A DNA stretch of 45,938 bases from the NCBI GenBank assembly GCA_944380675.1, contig CALWIH010000007.1:1-45938 (forward strand). The letters are read 5' to 3'. The translations under genes were made by a program, and so were the position numbers. The notes beneath the pieces were generated by a model. That model worked only from the letters and a program-made list of their open reading frames with translations. It did no database searches and was not told where the DNA came from. This DNA comes from an uncultured Clostridia bacterium. GTDB taxonomy: Bacteria; Bacillota; Clostridia; Oscillospirales; Acutalibacteraceae. Shown piece after piece: positions 26,635 through 34,024 of the stretch (its first letter is position 1; each line of letters begins with the position of its first letter).

Positions 26635-27387
26635 TCAGACGCTCTCCTCCGGAGGTACGGAAAAGCCCTCTCTGCGCAAAAAATCCAAATCCGCTTCCGT
26701 AAGCTCGGCATTTTTCAGCAGCTCAGGGCGTTTCCTTGCCGTACGGAGCAGAGACTGCTCCCTTCTCCATTTCCGGATGTTGGCGTGATGGCCGGACAGC
26801 AGGACGGGCGGAGTCTCCCTGCCGCGCCAGACCGCGGGGCGGGTGTACTGCGGATACTCGAGCAGGCCGGAGAAGTGGCTTTCCTCCTCGAAGCACTCGT
26901 CCGCGGAAAGGACGCCGGGGAGCATCCGGCTGACGGCGTCCGCCAGCGCGAGAGCGGGAAGTTCGCCGCCGGTGAGGACGAAGTCGCCGAGCGAGACCTC
27001 CTCGTCGACGAAGGCCTCGAGGACGCGCTCGTCGACGCCCTCATAGTGGCCGCACAGGATGAGAAGGTTCTCGTACTGCGCCAGCTCGCGGACGCGCCGC
27101 TGCGTGAGTGTTTTTCCCTGCGGGGACATATACAGGATATGCGGTCGCTTTCCGAGTTGTTCCATGACGTCCTCGATGCACGCGGCGATAGGCTCCGCCA
27201 TGAGAAGCATCCCCATTCCGCCGCCGAAGAGGTTATCGTCGACGCGGTTGTGCTTGTTGCCGGAAAAGTCGCGGAACTGGTGGCAGCACACCTGCAGCGC
27301 GCCCTTGCGCCGCGCGCGGCCGATAATGCTCTCGGCCATCACCGTCTCGCACATATCGGGGAACAGCGTGAGCAGATCAATCCGCAT
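26635..27387 (-). CDS. trmD: tRNA (guanine-37-N1)-methyltransferase
   Basis: A 250-aa SPOUT-class enzyme that methylates G37 next to the anticodon and prevents frameshifting. Diagnostic stretches are MRIDLLTLFPDM, DNLFGGGMGMLLMAEPI, and the trefoil-knot SAM site ILCGHYEGVDERV with EEVSLGDFVLTGGELPAL. The start overlaps the end of rimM by 11 bp, the usual coupling. It is the last gene of the ylxM-ffh-rpsP-khpA-rimM-trmD series; rplS, which often follows trmD, is not here. Confidence 0.97.
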   Translation of the reverse strand: MRIDLLTLFPDMCETVMAESIIGRARRKGALQVCCHQFRDFSGNKHNRVDDNLFGGGMGMLLMAEPIAACIEDVMEQLGKRPHILYMSPQGKTLTQRRVRELAQYENLLILCGHYEGVDERVLEAFVDEEVSLGDFVLTGGELPALALADAVSRMLPGVLSADECFEEESHFSGLLEYPQYTRPAVWRGRETPPVLLSGHHANIRKWRREQSLLRTARKRPELLKNAELTEADLDFLRREGFSVPPEESV

Positions 27388-27892
27388 CGTCGAAAATCCC
27401 CCTCATCGGCCGAAGCTCGAGGACGCCCTCGTCAGGATCCACGCGGACGACGACGTCCCGGATCGCGGGGACGAGGTATTCCTTTCCGTCCCCGTCCGTC
27501 ACCTGGTACACGTCGTTCGCGCCCGTCGGGAAGACGTCCGTCACCTTGCCGTAAACGCGGCCGGAATCGGCGTCCACCGCCGAGAGGCCGAGAATGTCCT
27601 GCACAAAATAGCGGCCCTCGGGCAGGGCGGCGTCCTTCCGCGCGAGCCAGAGCACGCGGCCGCGCAGGGCGTCGGCCGCCTCGACGGTGTCGACTCCCTC
27701 AAGCTTGAGCAGCAGGAGGCTCTTGTGCGGGCGGGAGGAGACGACCTTCACCTTCTCCCTGCCGCCGTCCCAGTAAAACTCGGAAAACCCTGTCAGGAAG
27801 CGGGCGGAGTCGCACCATGGCTCCACGCGGAGCTCGCCGCGAACGCCGTGGGTGCCGACGACGCGTCCGGCCTCGAGAAACGGGCTCTTCAT
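27377..27892 (-). CDS. rimM: Ribosome maturation factor RimM
   Basis: A 171-aa factor that binds ribosomal protein S19 and helps the 30S head mature. The N-terminal RimM beta-barrel starts with EAGRVVGTHGVRGELRVEP, and the C-terminal PRC-barrel contains GRYFVQDILGLSAVD and YLVPAIRDVVVRVD. It overlaps trmD by 11 bp and lies downstream of rpsP and khpA, the usual order. A terminator-like hairpin sits just upstream in the khpA-rimM gap. Confidence 0.95.
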   Translation of the reverse strand: MKSPFLEAGRVVGTHGVRGELRVEPWCDSARFLTGFSEFYWDGGREKVKVVSSRPHKSLLLLKLEGVDTVEAADALRGRVLWLARKDAALPEGRYFVQDILGLSAVDADSGRVYGKVTDVFPTGANDVYQVTDGDGKEYLVPAIRDVVVRVDPDEGVLELRPMRGIFDDAD

Positions 27893-27934
27893 TTCATTTC
27901 CCCCTTTCTGGCGAAAACATACATCAAAAAGAAT

Positions 27935-27966
27935 AAAAGGGCGGGCGCAGCGCGCCAGCCCCTTTT
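27935..27966 (-). terminator. Terminator-like hairpin between khpA and rimM
   Basis: On the minus strand, an arm AAAAGGGGCTGGCGC pairs, with a small bulge, with GCGCCCGCCCTTTT and is followed by ATTC. It lies inside the ffh-to-trmD series and could uncouple rimM-trmD from the upstream genes. Confidence 0.65.
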
Positions 27967-27993
27967 TCCGACCGCGCCGAGGCGAAGCCGGAT

Positions 27994-28227
27994 TCAGTCG
28001 ATTTCCACGGAAACCTTGTCGTTCGTGCGGGTCGCGGCCGCGCGCATCACAACGCGAATCGCCTTCGCGATGCGCCCCTGCTTCCCGATCACGCGCCCCA
28101 TATCGCTCTCGGCGACATGGAGATGGTAGACGACGGCTCCCTCCTCGTCGGGCTCGTCGGCCGTCACGGAGACGGCGTCCGGATCCTCGACAAGGCCGCG
28201 CGCAATGGCAGTCAACAATTCTTTCAT
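27994..28227 (-). CDS. khpA: KH domain RNA-binding protein KhpA
   Basis: A 77-aa single-KH-domain protein. The GxxG loop is in MGRVIGKQGRIAKAIR, and the last strand ends in TNDKVSVEID. KhpA works with KhpB/EloR as an RNA chaperone affecting cell elongation and division in Firmicutes. The ATG at 28227 follows GGGAGGAAG and gives the family length; a longer start would overlap rpsP. It lies between rpsP and rimM, its conserved place. Confidence 0.93.
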   Translation of the reverse strand: MKELLTAIARGLVEDPDAVSVTADEPDEEGAVVYHLHVAESDMGRVIGKQGRIAKAIRVVMRAAATRTNDKVSVEID

Positions 28228-28241
28228 TGCTTCCTCCCTGC

Positions 28242-28484
28242 TCACAGGACGCCGTGCTTCTTGAACAGAGCCTTCACGGTATCCGTCGGCTGAGCGCCGT
28301 TGGCAATCCACTTCTTGGCCTTCTCGGGGTCAACCTTCACGACGGAAGGCTCCTGCATCGGATCATAGGTGCCGATCTCCTCGATAAAGCGGCCGTCGCG
28401 GGGAAAACGGGAATCGGCCACGACGATACGGTAGAACGGAGCCTTCTTGGCGCCCATTCTGCGCAGCCTGATCTTAACGGACAT
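28242..28484 (-). CDS. rpsP: 30S ribosomal protein S16
   Basis: An 80-aa S16 protein that binds 16S rRNA in the 30S body. It starts [20 protein letters not shown] and continues [20 protein letters not shown], both highly conserved. The ATG at 28484 is preceded by GGAGGTGAG at proper distance; a start 15 bp upstream would consume that site. It follows ffh after a 66-bp gap and precedes khpA by 14 bp. Confidence 0.97.
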   Translation of the reverse strand: MSVKIRLRRMGAKKAPFYRIVVADSRFPRDGRFIEEIGTYDPMQEPSVVKVDPEKAKKWIANGAQPTDTVKALFKKHGVL

Positions 28485-28550
28485 GGAACTCACCTCCACA
28501 ATAATACTTCAAATCTATTTCATCGGGCAAAAACCCGGATGAACCAAAAT

Positions 28551-29870
28551 TCAGAACGGCATCCTCATTCTGCGCTTCGCGTTCTTGCCGCCAAGCTGCT
28601 TGACCATCTTCTGCATCTGCTCGAGCTGCTTTAAGAGACGGTTGACGTCCTCGACCTGCATCCCGGAGCCGGCCGCGATGCGGCGCTTGCGCGACGGGTT
28701 GATGAGCGAGGGCTTCTCGCGCTCCTCGGGCGTCATCGAGAGGATCATGGCCGCGGTGCGATCCATGATGCGGTCGTCGATCTCGACGTCCTTGAGCTGC
28801 TTCTCCATGCCGGGGAACTTGCTGAGGATGTTCTTGATGGGACCCATCTTCTTGACCTGCTCGAACTGGGCAAGGAGGTCGTTGAAATCGAGCTTGCTCT
28901 GCATGAGCTTGCGCGACATCTTCTCGGCTTCCTTCTGGTCGATCTTCATCTGCGCTTCCTCGATGAGAGTCAGCACGTCGCCCATGCCGAGAATGCGGGA
29001 GGCCATGCGGTCGGGATGGAAAACCTCGAGATCCTCGAGCTTCTCGCCTACACCGGCAAACTTGATGGGCTTGCCCGTCACGGCGCGCACGGAAAGCGCC
29101 GCGCCGCCTCGCGTATCGCCGTCGAGCTTCGTGAGAATCACGCCGGTGATATCGAGCTTTTCGTCGAAGGCCTTCGCCACGTTGACGGCCTCCTGGCCGG
29201 TCATGGCGTCGACCGTGAGCAGAATCTCCTGCGGGCCTATCTTTTCCTTGATCTCGCGCAGCTCCTCCATGAGCGTCTCGTCGATCTGCAGGCGGCCCGC
29301 GGTATCAATGAGCACGAAATCGTTGCCGTAATCCTTCGCGCGGCGGATGGCGGCGCGGCAGATCTCCACCGGATTCTCCGTGCCCATCTCAAAGACGGGA
29401 ACACCGGCCTTCGAGCCGAGCACCTGCAGCTGCTTGATGGCGGCAGGGCGGTAAATGTCGGCGGCGACGAGCATCGGCCTGTGGCCGCGGCTCTTGAGCA
29501 TCGCGGCGAGCTTGGCGCAGTGCGTCGTCTTGCCGGCGCCCTGCAGGCCGCAGAGCATGAGGATCGTGGGGGGAGACGGCGGGGACGCGAGGCGAGCTTC
29601 TCCGCCTCCCATGAGGGCGGTCAGCTCCTCGTTGACGATCTTGACGACCATCTGCGCCGGCGTGAGGCTCTCCATGACCTCCGCGCCGACAGCGCGCTCG
29701 CTGACCTTCGCGGTAAACTCCTTGGCGACCTTGTAGTTGACGTCGGCCTCAAGCAGAGCCAGGCGAACCTCGCGCATGGCTTCCTTGATGTCGCTTTCGC
29801 TGAGCTTACCCTTGGACTTCAGCCGTTTGAACGCGGCCGAAAGCTTGTCTGCAAGGCCTTCAAATGCCAA
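28551..29870 (-). CDS. ffh: Signal recognition particle protein Ffh (SRP54)
   Basis: A 439-aa GTPase that binds signal peptides and the SRP RNA and targets membrane and secreted proteins to FtsY. An N domain of about 85 residues is followed by the G domain: GLQGAGKTTHCAKLA (G1), DTAGRLQID (G3), TKLDGDTRGGAAL (G4 and the following box), and then FAGVGEKLEDLEVFHPDR. The methionine-rich M domain ends with SGMQVEDVNRLLKQ and a basic RRMRMPF tail. It follows ylxM after 24 bp. Confidence 0.97.
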   Translation of the reverse strand: MAFEGLADKLSAAFKRLKSKGKLSESDIKEAMREVRLALLEADVNYKVAKEFTAKVSERAVGAEVMESLTPAQMVVKIVNEELTALMGGGEARLASPPSPPTILMLCGLQGAGKTTHCAKLAAMLKSRGHRPMLVAADIYRPAAIKQLQVLGSKAGVPVFEMGTENPVEICRAAIRRAKDYGNDFVLIDTAGRLQIDETLMEELREIKEKIGPQEILLTVDAMTGQEAVNVAKAFDEKLDITGVILTKLDGDTRGGAALSVRAVTGKPIKFAGVGEKLEDLEVFHPDRMASRILGMGDVLTLIEEAQMKIDQKEAEKMSRKLMQSKLDFNDLLAQFEQVKKMGPIKNILSKFPGMEKQLKDVEIDDRIMDRTAAMILSMTPEEREKPSLINPSRKRRIAAGSGMQVEDVNRLLKQLEQMQKMVKQLGGKNAKRRMRMPF

Positions 29871-29894
29871 CGGAATCTCTCCTTTTCTCCCGAT

Positions 29895-30257
29895 TTACTG
29901 GTTCAGGCGGATCGCCGTATCGCGGATGAGGGCGGCCCGCTCGTAAATATCCCTGGAATAGGCGAAGCTCTCGTTGCAGGCGATGATCTCCTGCGCGGCC
30001 TGGGTAATCTGCCGCAGACCGGCCTGCATCTCTCGGAACCGCCGTGCGAGGCCGAGCCGCTCCTCCATCTCGAGGAGCTGCGCCTCCGCGCGCTTGATGG
30101 AATCGCGCACGCCCTGACGCGTGATGCCCGCATTGTCCGCAATTTCGGCCAGCGAGAGGTCGTCGTTGTAATAGAATTCGATCACTTCCCGCTGCTTCTC
30201 CGTCAGCATCTCCCCGTAGAAGTCCAGCAGAAAGGAAATCTCGAGATTCTTTGCCAC
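29895..30257 (-). CDS. YlxM/p13-like DNA-binding protein, SRP-associated
   Basis: A 120-aa protein with a sigma-70 region 4-like helix-turn-helix: MLTEKQREVIEFYYNDDLSL then AEIADNAGITRQGVRDSIKR (residues about 18-57), typical of the YlxM family encoded just before ffh. It starts with GTG, supported by GAAGGAGG upstream. In streptococci and bacilli YlxM binds SRP components and modulates GTPase activity. The gene opens the ylxM-ffh operon, with a consensus promoter directly upstream. Confidence 0.93.
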   Translation of the reverse strand: MAKNLEISFLLDFYGEMLTEKQREVIEFYYNDDLSLAEIADNAGITRQGVRDSIKRAEAQLLEMEERLGLARRFREMQAGLRQITQAAQEIIACNESFAYSRDIYERAALIRDTAIRLNQ

Positions 30258-30279
30258 GGCGCAGCCTCCTTCGATCGGT

Positions 30280-30304
30280 ACTGTAAAGGAATGATCTTTA
30301 CAGT
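30280..30304 (-). repeat. Perfect 9-bp inverted repeat at the predicted start of the ylxM-ffh mRNA
   Basis: On the minus strand, ACTGTAAAG (30304-30296), a 7-nt loop and CTTTACAGT (30288-30280). The predicted transcription start lies at about 30303, so the RNA would begin with a hairpin; as DNA it could be an operator. Confidence 0.7.
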
Positions 30305-30309
30305 TTGAG

Positions 30310-30338
30310 ATTATACCCTATTTTTTCCCTTCTGTCAA
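30310..30338 (-). promoter_or_regulatory. Consensus sigma-A promoter of ylxM-ffh
   Basis: On the minus strand, TTGACA (30338-30333), a 17-bp spacer and TATAAT (30315-30310): a perfect match to both boxes. It lies in the 357-bp divergent gap 30258-30614, which otherwise holds the hairpin just downstream, an inverted repeat at 30424-30451 and the DegV gene promoter. Confidence 0.92.
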
Positions 30339-30423
30339 GGAAAAAGCCTTGCTTCGGAGGCTGTGCACAAACCAATCGGCGAAATTCTGCTTTTTTCACA
30401 AAGTTCGCTCTCATTTTCCCCAA

Positions 30424-30451
30424 ATTTTATGCGCGGATTTCTACATAAAAT
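30424..30451. repeat. Inverted repeat upstream of the DegV gene
   Basis: ATTTTATG (30424-30431) and CATAAAAT (30444-30451), perfect 8-bp arms 12 bp apart, centred about 60 bp upstream of the DegV -35 box. It may be an operator; no regulator is known for it. Confidence 0.4.
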
Positions 30452-30494
30452 CAGAAACGTACCGGCAGAAGCGCCAGAAAACCTTCATTTCCTA

Positions 30495-30523
30495 TTGTAT
30501 TTTTCTGCGGAAAATGCTAATAT
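30495..30523 (+). promoter_or_regulatory. Promoter of the DegV gene
   Basis: TTGTAT (30495-30500), a 17-bp spacer and TAATAT (30518-30523), with TGC just upstream of the -10. It is about 90 bp before the start at 30615. Confidence 0.65.
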
Positions 30524-30614
30524 TGTTTAATTGCTTCGGGCGGGAGACGCGCAGCGCCCCCGCTTCCCGCATCTTCCGCCGGGAACCGCCCGGCGTCTGA
30601 AAGGGGATAATGAA

Positions 30615-31469
30615 ATGAACAAGGTAATCATCAGCGCGGACAGCACCTGCGACATCGGGCCGGAGCTGCAGAAGCGTTACGGCGTCCGCCTGCTCAACTG
30701 GCGGATTCTGCTCGACGGAAAGGAATACCTCGACAACGTCAGCGTCACGCCCGACGATCTGTACCGCGCCTGGCGCGAGCGCGGCGTGCTGCCGAAATCG
30801 ACCGGCGCGACGAGCGAGGAGTACAAGGCGCATTTTCAGCCCCTGATCGACGAGGGGTACGAGATCGTGCACATCGGCCTCGGCTCGAGCCTTTCCTGCT
30901 CGTACCAGAACGCCGTGCAGGCGGCGCGGGAAACGGGACACGTCGTGACGATCGACTCGCAGAACCTCTCGACCGGCTTCGGCCTGCTTGTGCTCGAAGC
31001 CGCCGAGCTCGCGCAGCAGGGGCTTTCCGCGCAGGAGATTGCCGGACAGATCGAGGCGCTGCGGCCGCGCTCGCACGCGAGCTTTCTGCTCGACACGCTC
31101 GAGTTCATGAAGGCGGGGGGCCGCTGCTCGTCGCTCGCGGCGTTCGGCGCGTCGCTGCTGCAGCTCAAGCCGGGCATCGAGGTCGACGCGAGCGACGCGG
31201 GCAGGATGCACGTCGGGAAAAAGTACCGCGGCAAGATGGAGCAGTGCCTCGTGCAGTATGTGCGCAACAAGCTTGAGGGCCGCACGGATCTCGACCTGCG
31301 CCGCGTGTTCATCACCCATTCCGGGTCGCCGGAGAGCGACATTGCCGCCGTCCGCCGGGAGGTCGAGCGCTGCGCGAATTTCAAGGAGATTCTCGTTACA
31401 CGCGCGAACTGCACCATCTCGGCGCACTGCGGGCCGAGGACGCTCGGCGTGCTGTTCCTGACAAAATAA
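30615..31469 (+). CDS. DegV family protein (fatty-acid-binding, FakB-like)
   Basis: A 284-aa protein of the DegV fold, which binds a fatty acid between two domains and presents its carboxylate to a FakA kinase. The N-terminal domain begins MNKVIISADSTCDIGPEL, and the lipid-binding region includes KSTGATSEEY with the conserved Thr/Ser. IGLGSSLSCSYQNAVQAA, DSQNLSTGFGLLV and the C-terminal ISAHCGPRTLGVLF are family hallmarks. The ATG at 30615 follows AAAGGGG. It is a single-gene unit between its own promoter and a strong terminator. No fakA is in this window. Confidence 0.92.
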   Translation: MNKVIISADSTCDIGPELQKRYGVRLLNWRILLDGKEYLDNVSVTPDDLYRAWRERGVLPKSTGATSEEYKAHFQPLIDEGYEIVHIGLGSSLSCSYQNAVQAARETGHVVTIDSQNLSTGFGLLVLEAAELAQQGLSAQEIAGQIEALRPRSHASFLLDTLEFMKAGGRCSSLAAFGASLLQLKPGIEVDASDAGRMHVGKKYRGKMEQCLVQYVRNKLEGRTDLDLRRVFITHSGSPESDIAAVRREVERCANFKEILVTRANCTISAHCGPRTLGVLFLTK

Positions 31470-31499
31470 AAGCTGTCCTTCCGCATTAAGAGCATTAGG

Positions 31500-31532
31500 A
31501 AAGGGAGAACGCCGCGCGGCGTTCTCCCTTTC
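31500..31532. terminator. Perfect palindromic bidirectional terminator
   Basis: A 32-bp perfect palindrome (16-bp arms from AAAGGGAGAACG to CGTTCTCCCTTT around a GCGC centre) separates the convergent DegV and subtilase genes. T-runs occur on both sides. Confidence 0.88.
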
Positions 31533-31560
31533 TTCATTGTGTCATGCACCTTTTGAGGTA

Positions 31561-33204
31561 TCACAGCTTCACATAGACGACCGTGGCGTTGCCAGCCGCG
31601 TCCAGCGCGCAGAAGGAGTACGTCCCCGCGCCGGGCCAGGGGATCAACGCCGTCCCGTCGGCAGCGAGAGAGACGGTCATCCCGGCTGACGCGTCGCGGA
31701 ACTCGGTCAGCGAGAGCGTCCCCGCGCTGTACGCGACGCGGACGAGATCGCCGTTCGGGTCGAACGCCTGCACCTTCACATAAGAGACGCCGCCCGACGA
31801 AACGGTCTGCACCGTCAGCTGCGGCGCGCTGCTCCCGGAGGAGCCCGCGAGCGCGCCGCCCTCCCGCAGCGCCGCGGCGAGGTCGAGCATCCCGCCGGTG
31901 GCCGTCAGCCCCTTGAGGCTGTCGAGCGGCTCGGCGGTGGAGAGAAGAATCTCGCACACCGCGGAGAGCGAGGCGGCGTCAAAATAAGAATAAACCATTG
32001 CGGCGGCGGCCGTCACCATGGGGGCTGCCATGGACGTGCCCGTCATATACGCGTACCGCGAGCCGGTGATCGTGCTGAGGATGTACGTCCCGGGGGCGGC
32101 AAGGTCCACCGAGACGGTGCCGGTGTTGGAGGTCGCGTGGAGCGTGCCGTCAAAGCTGAGGTTCGCGACGGAAATGAGGTTCGTCAGGTTATAGCTCGCC
32201 GGATAAGACGGCAGCACGTCGTTGTTTGTCCCCTCGTTGCCGGCGGCGGCGACAAACAGCATTGACGAGCCGGCCATCGCGGCATAGAGCGCGGGATCGT
32301 GCTGCGAGCCGCCGAAGCTCAGGTTGCAGATCGACGCGCCGTTCGCCTCCGCGTAGCGGATGGCCTCGATGACGGAGGAGGTGGTTCCCGTCCCCTTTTC
32401 GCCGCCGAGCACCTTGAGCACCATCACCTTGATATGGCTTCCGCGCACGAGACCCGACACGCCGGCGCCGTTGTTCGCGGAGGCGGCAATGGTGCCGAGG
32501 CCGTGGGTGCCGTGGTTGTCCTCCGCCCCGGTGTACAGGACGCTGCTGCCGTGGTAGAAATTCCAGCCGTTGGCGTCGTCGATGTAGCCGTTGGCGTCGT
32601 CGTCGATCCCGTTGCCGGGGATCTCGTCCTCATTCACCCAGAGAGAGCCGGAGAGATCCGCGTGGGTGACGTCGGCGCCCGTGTCGATGAGCGCGATCAC
32701 GACGTCGCGCTTCCCCTCGCCGAACAGGCTCCACGCCTCCTCCGCGCCGACGTCGATGCCCGCTACGGCGGAGGACGATGCTCCGATCGCGGAGGCGGCG
32801 AAGCTCCCGACGCCGGAGGCGGAGAGCTCGGGCGAGGCGGTGTACGGGATGCCGGACGCGGAGAGCGTGAAGCTGCCATCGTTCGACAGCGCCCACTGCA
32901 ATCCGGCGTAGGTATCGTTGACGGAGAGCGCGTCGTTCTCATACGAATAGTTCGGCTGCGCCAGCAGGACATCGTCCCGCGCCGCGAGCGCTTCGAGCGC
33001 CGCGGCAAGCTCCTCCTCCCCGTACGTCTCGACGGCGCACGTTCCGTCGCGGTAGAGAACGAGCACTTCGCCGTTTTCGTAGTCCGCCGGGTCGCAGGAC
33101 ACCACGGTGCACGCGGCGGCCGGCTCCGCGGCGAAGGCGGCCTGCGTCCCCCAGCAGAACAGCAGCGCGAAACTCATGGCAAGCGCGAAAAATCTTTTTT
33201 TCAC
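31561..33204 (-). CDS. Secreted S8 family serine protease (subtilisin-like)
   Basis: A 547-aa subtilase. A Sec signal peptide (MKKRFFALAMSFALLFCWGT then AAFAAEP) is followed by a propeptide of about 100 residues. The catalytic triad is Asp in IALIDTGADVTH (about 175), His in DNHGTHGLGTIAA (about 231) and Ser in MTGTSMAAPMVTAAA (about 391), and the oxyanion Asn is in AAGNEGTNN. After about residue 440 a small C-terminal region of beta-rich character follows, with no cell-wall anchor or lipobox, so the enzyme is probably released or loosely bound. The GTG at 33204 is chosen because GGAGGG lies 6 bp upstream and the signal peptide starts there. Substrate unknown. Confidence 0.92.
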   Translation of the reverse strand: MKKRFFALAMSFALLFCWGTQAAFAAEPAAACTVVSCDPADYENGEVLVLYRDGTCAVETYGEEELAAALEALAARDDVLLAQPNYSYENDALSVNDTYAGLQWALSNDGSFTLSASGIPYTASPELSASGVGSFAASAIGASSSAVAGIDVGAEEAWSLFGEGKRDVVIALIDTGADVTHADLSGSLWVNEDEIPGNGIDDDANGYIDDANGWNFYHGSSVLYTGAEDNHGTHGLGTIAASANNGAGVSGLVRGSHIKVMVLKVLGGEKGTGTTSSVIEAIRYAEANGASICNLSFGGSQHDPALYAAMAGSSMLFVAAAGNEGTNNDVLPSYPASYNLTNLISVANLSFDGTLHATSNTGTVSVDLAAPGTYILSTITGSRYAYMTGTSMAAPMVTAAAAMVYSYFDAASLSAVCEILLSTAEPLDSLKGLTATGGMLDLAAALREGGALAGSSGSSAPQLTVQTVSSGGVSYVKVQAFDPNGDLVRVAYSAGTLSLTEFRDASAGMTVSLAADGTALIPWPGAGTYSFCALDAAGNATVVYVKL

Positions 33205-33280
33205 GGGAATCCCTCCAGTCCGGACAGTGAAAACCAATTTTTTACCGCGTTTCAGTGAACGCCGCATGAACACGCCGAAA

Positions 33281-33308
33281 ATTATACTGAAATGCAGCCG
33301 TCACGAAA
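33281..33308 (-). promoter_or_regulatory. Putative promoter of the subtilase gene
   Basis: On the minus strand, TTTCGT (33308-33303), a 16-bp spacer and TATAAT (33286-33281), about 75 bp upstream of the GTG start. The -10 is perfect but the -35 is poor. Confidence 0.5.
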
Positions 33309-33999
33309 GGCCAAGCAGTCCGCCGAGCCAGTCCATCCCCTCCTGCAGGAGGTCGGCCGTCCCGTCCGCGTTGACGGTGAGAAAGAGCGTCATCCCGCTC
33401 TCCGAGACCTCGGCGCGCGTCACCTCGAGAGCGGCGAGCGTCCTGTCGCCGCCGAGGAGGACAAGCGGCAGCTCCGCCGGGAAGGAGAGGCGCGTCCTCA
33501 CGATGGAAACGCCGTCCGGCAGCTCTCCGGCGGCGCGGTCAGCCAGCCACTGCGGCGGGACGGGCATCCGGCCCACCGCCGCGCCGGTCAGCTCGGCGGT
33601 CAGGCGCTTCTCCGACGCGTCCGCAGTGAGCAGGAACTCCGCCGTGACGTGCAGCGTCAGGCCGTTCCATGAGACGGGGGCATAGACCGTCAGGCGCTGC
33701 TCCCCGTCCGCCCGGACGCGGAGGGACTGCGGGTCGAGCCAGGAGACGGGCGTTTCCTCCAGCTGCGCGGCAAGCAGGCCGCAGACCTGACCCTCCGTCA
33801 GCGAAAAGCCCTCCCCCGAGAGCACGCAGCCCGCGGCGGTCAGGACGGCGTCGTCGTCCACTGGCTCCGGCTTCGACCCGTCAAAGCCGGGGTCGGCGAG
33901 AAAAAGCCCCGCCGTCACCATGAGGGCGGCCAAAATGAGAAGGAGGACGGCGGCAATGACCGGCGTCTTCCCCTTTCCTCTGGTACTTCCGTCGCGCAT
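33301..33999 (-). CDS. Membrane-anchored hypothetical protein
   Basis: A 232-aa protein with a short basic N-terminus, one membrane helix (TPVIAAVLLLILAALMVTAG, residues 12-31) and an extracytoplasmic domain. The domain looks beta-rich, with patterns such as LTVYAPVSWNGLTLHVTAEF and MTLFLTVNADGTADLL, loosely recalling YpmS/DUF2140-type anchored proteins, but no family was recognised. GGAGGACG lies before the ATG. It follows mutS2 by 25 bp, so it is probably the last gene of that operon, and the subtilase promoter overlaps its end. Function unknown. Confidence 0.75.
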   Translation of the reverse strand: MRDGSTRGKGKTPVIAAVLLLILAALMVTAGLFLADPGFDGSKPEPVDDDAVLTAAGCVLSGEGFSLTEGQVCGLLAAQLEETPVSWLDPQSLRVRADGEQRLTVYAPVSWNGLTLHVTAEFLLTADASEKRLTAELTGAAVGRMPVPPQWLADRAAGELPDGVSIVRTRLSFPAELPLVLLGGDRTLAALEVTRAEVSESGMTLFLTVNADGTADLLQEGMDWLGGLLGLS

Positions 34000-34024
34000 T
34001 GCGTCGTCCTCCTTTATTTGTGCT

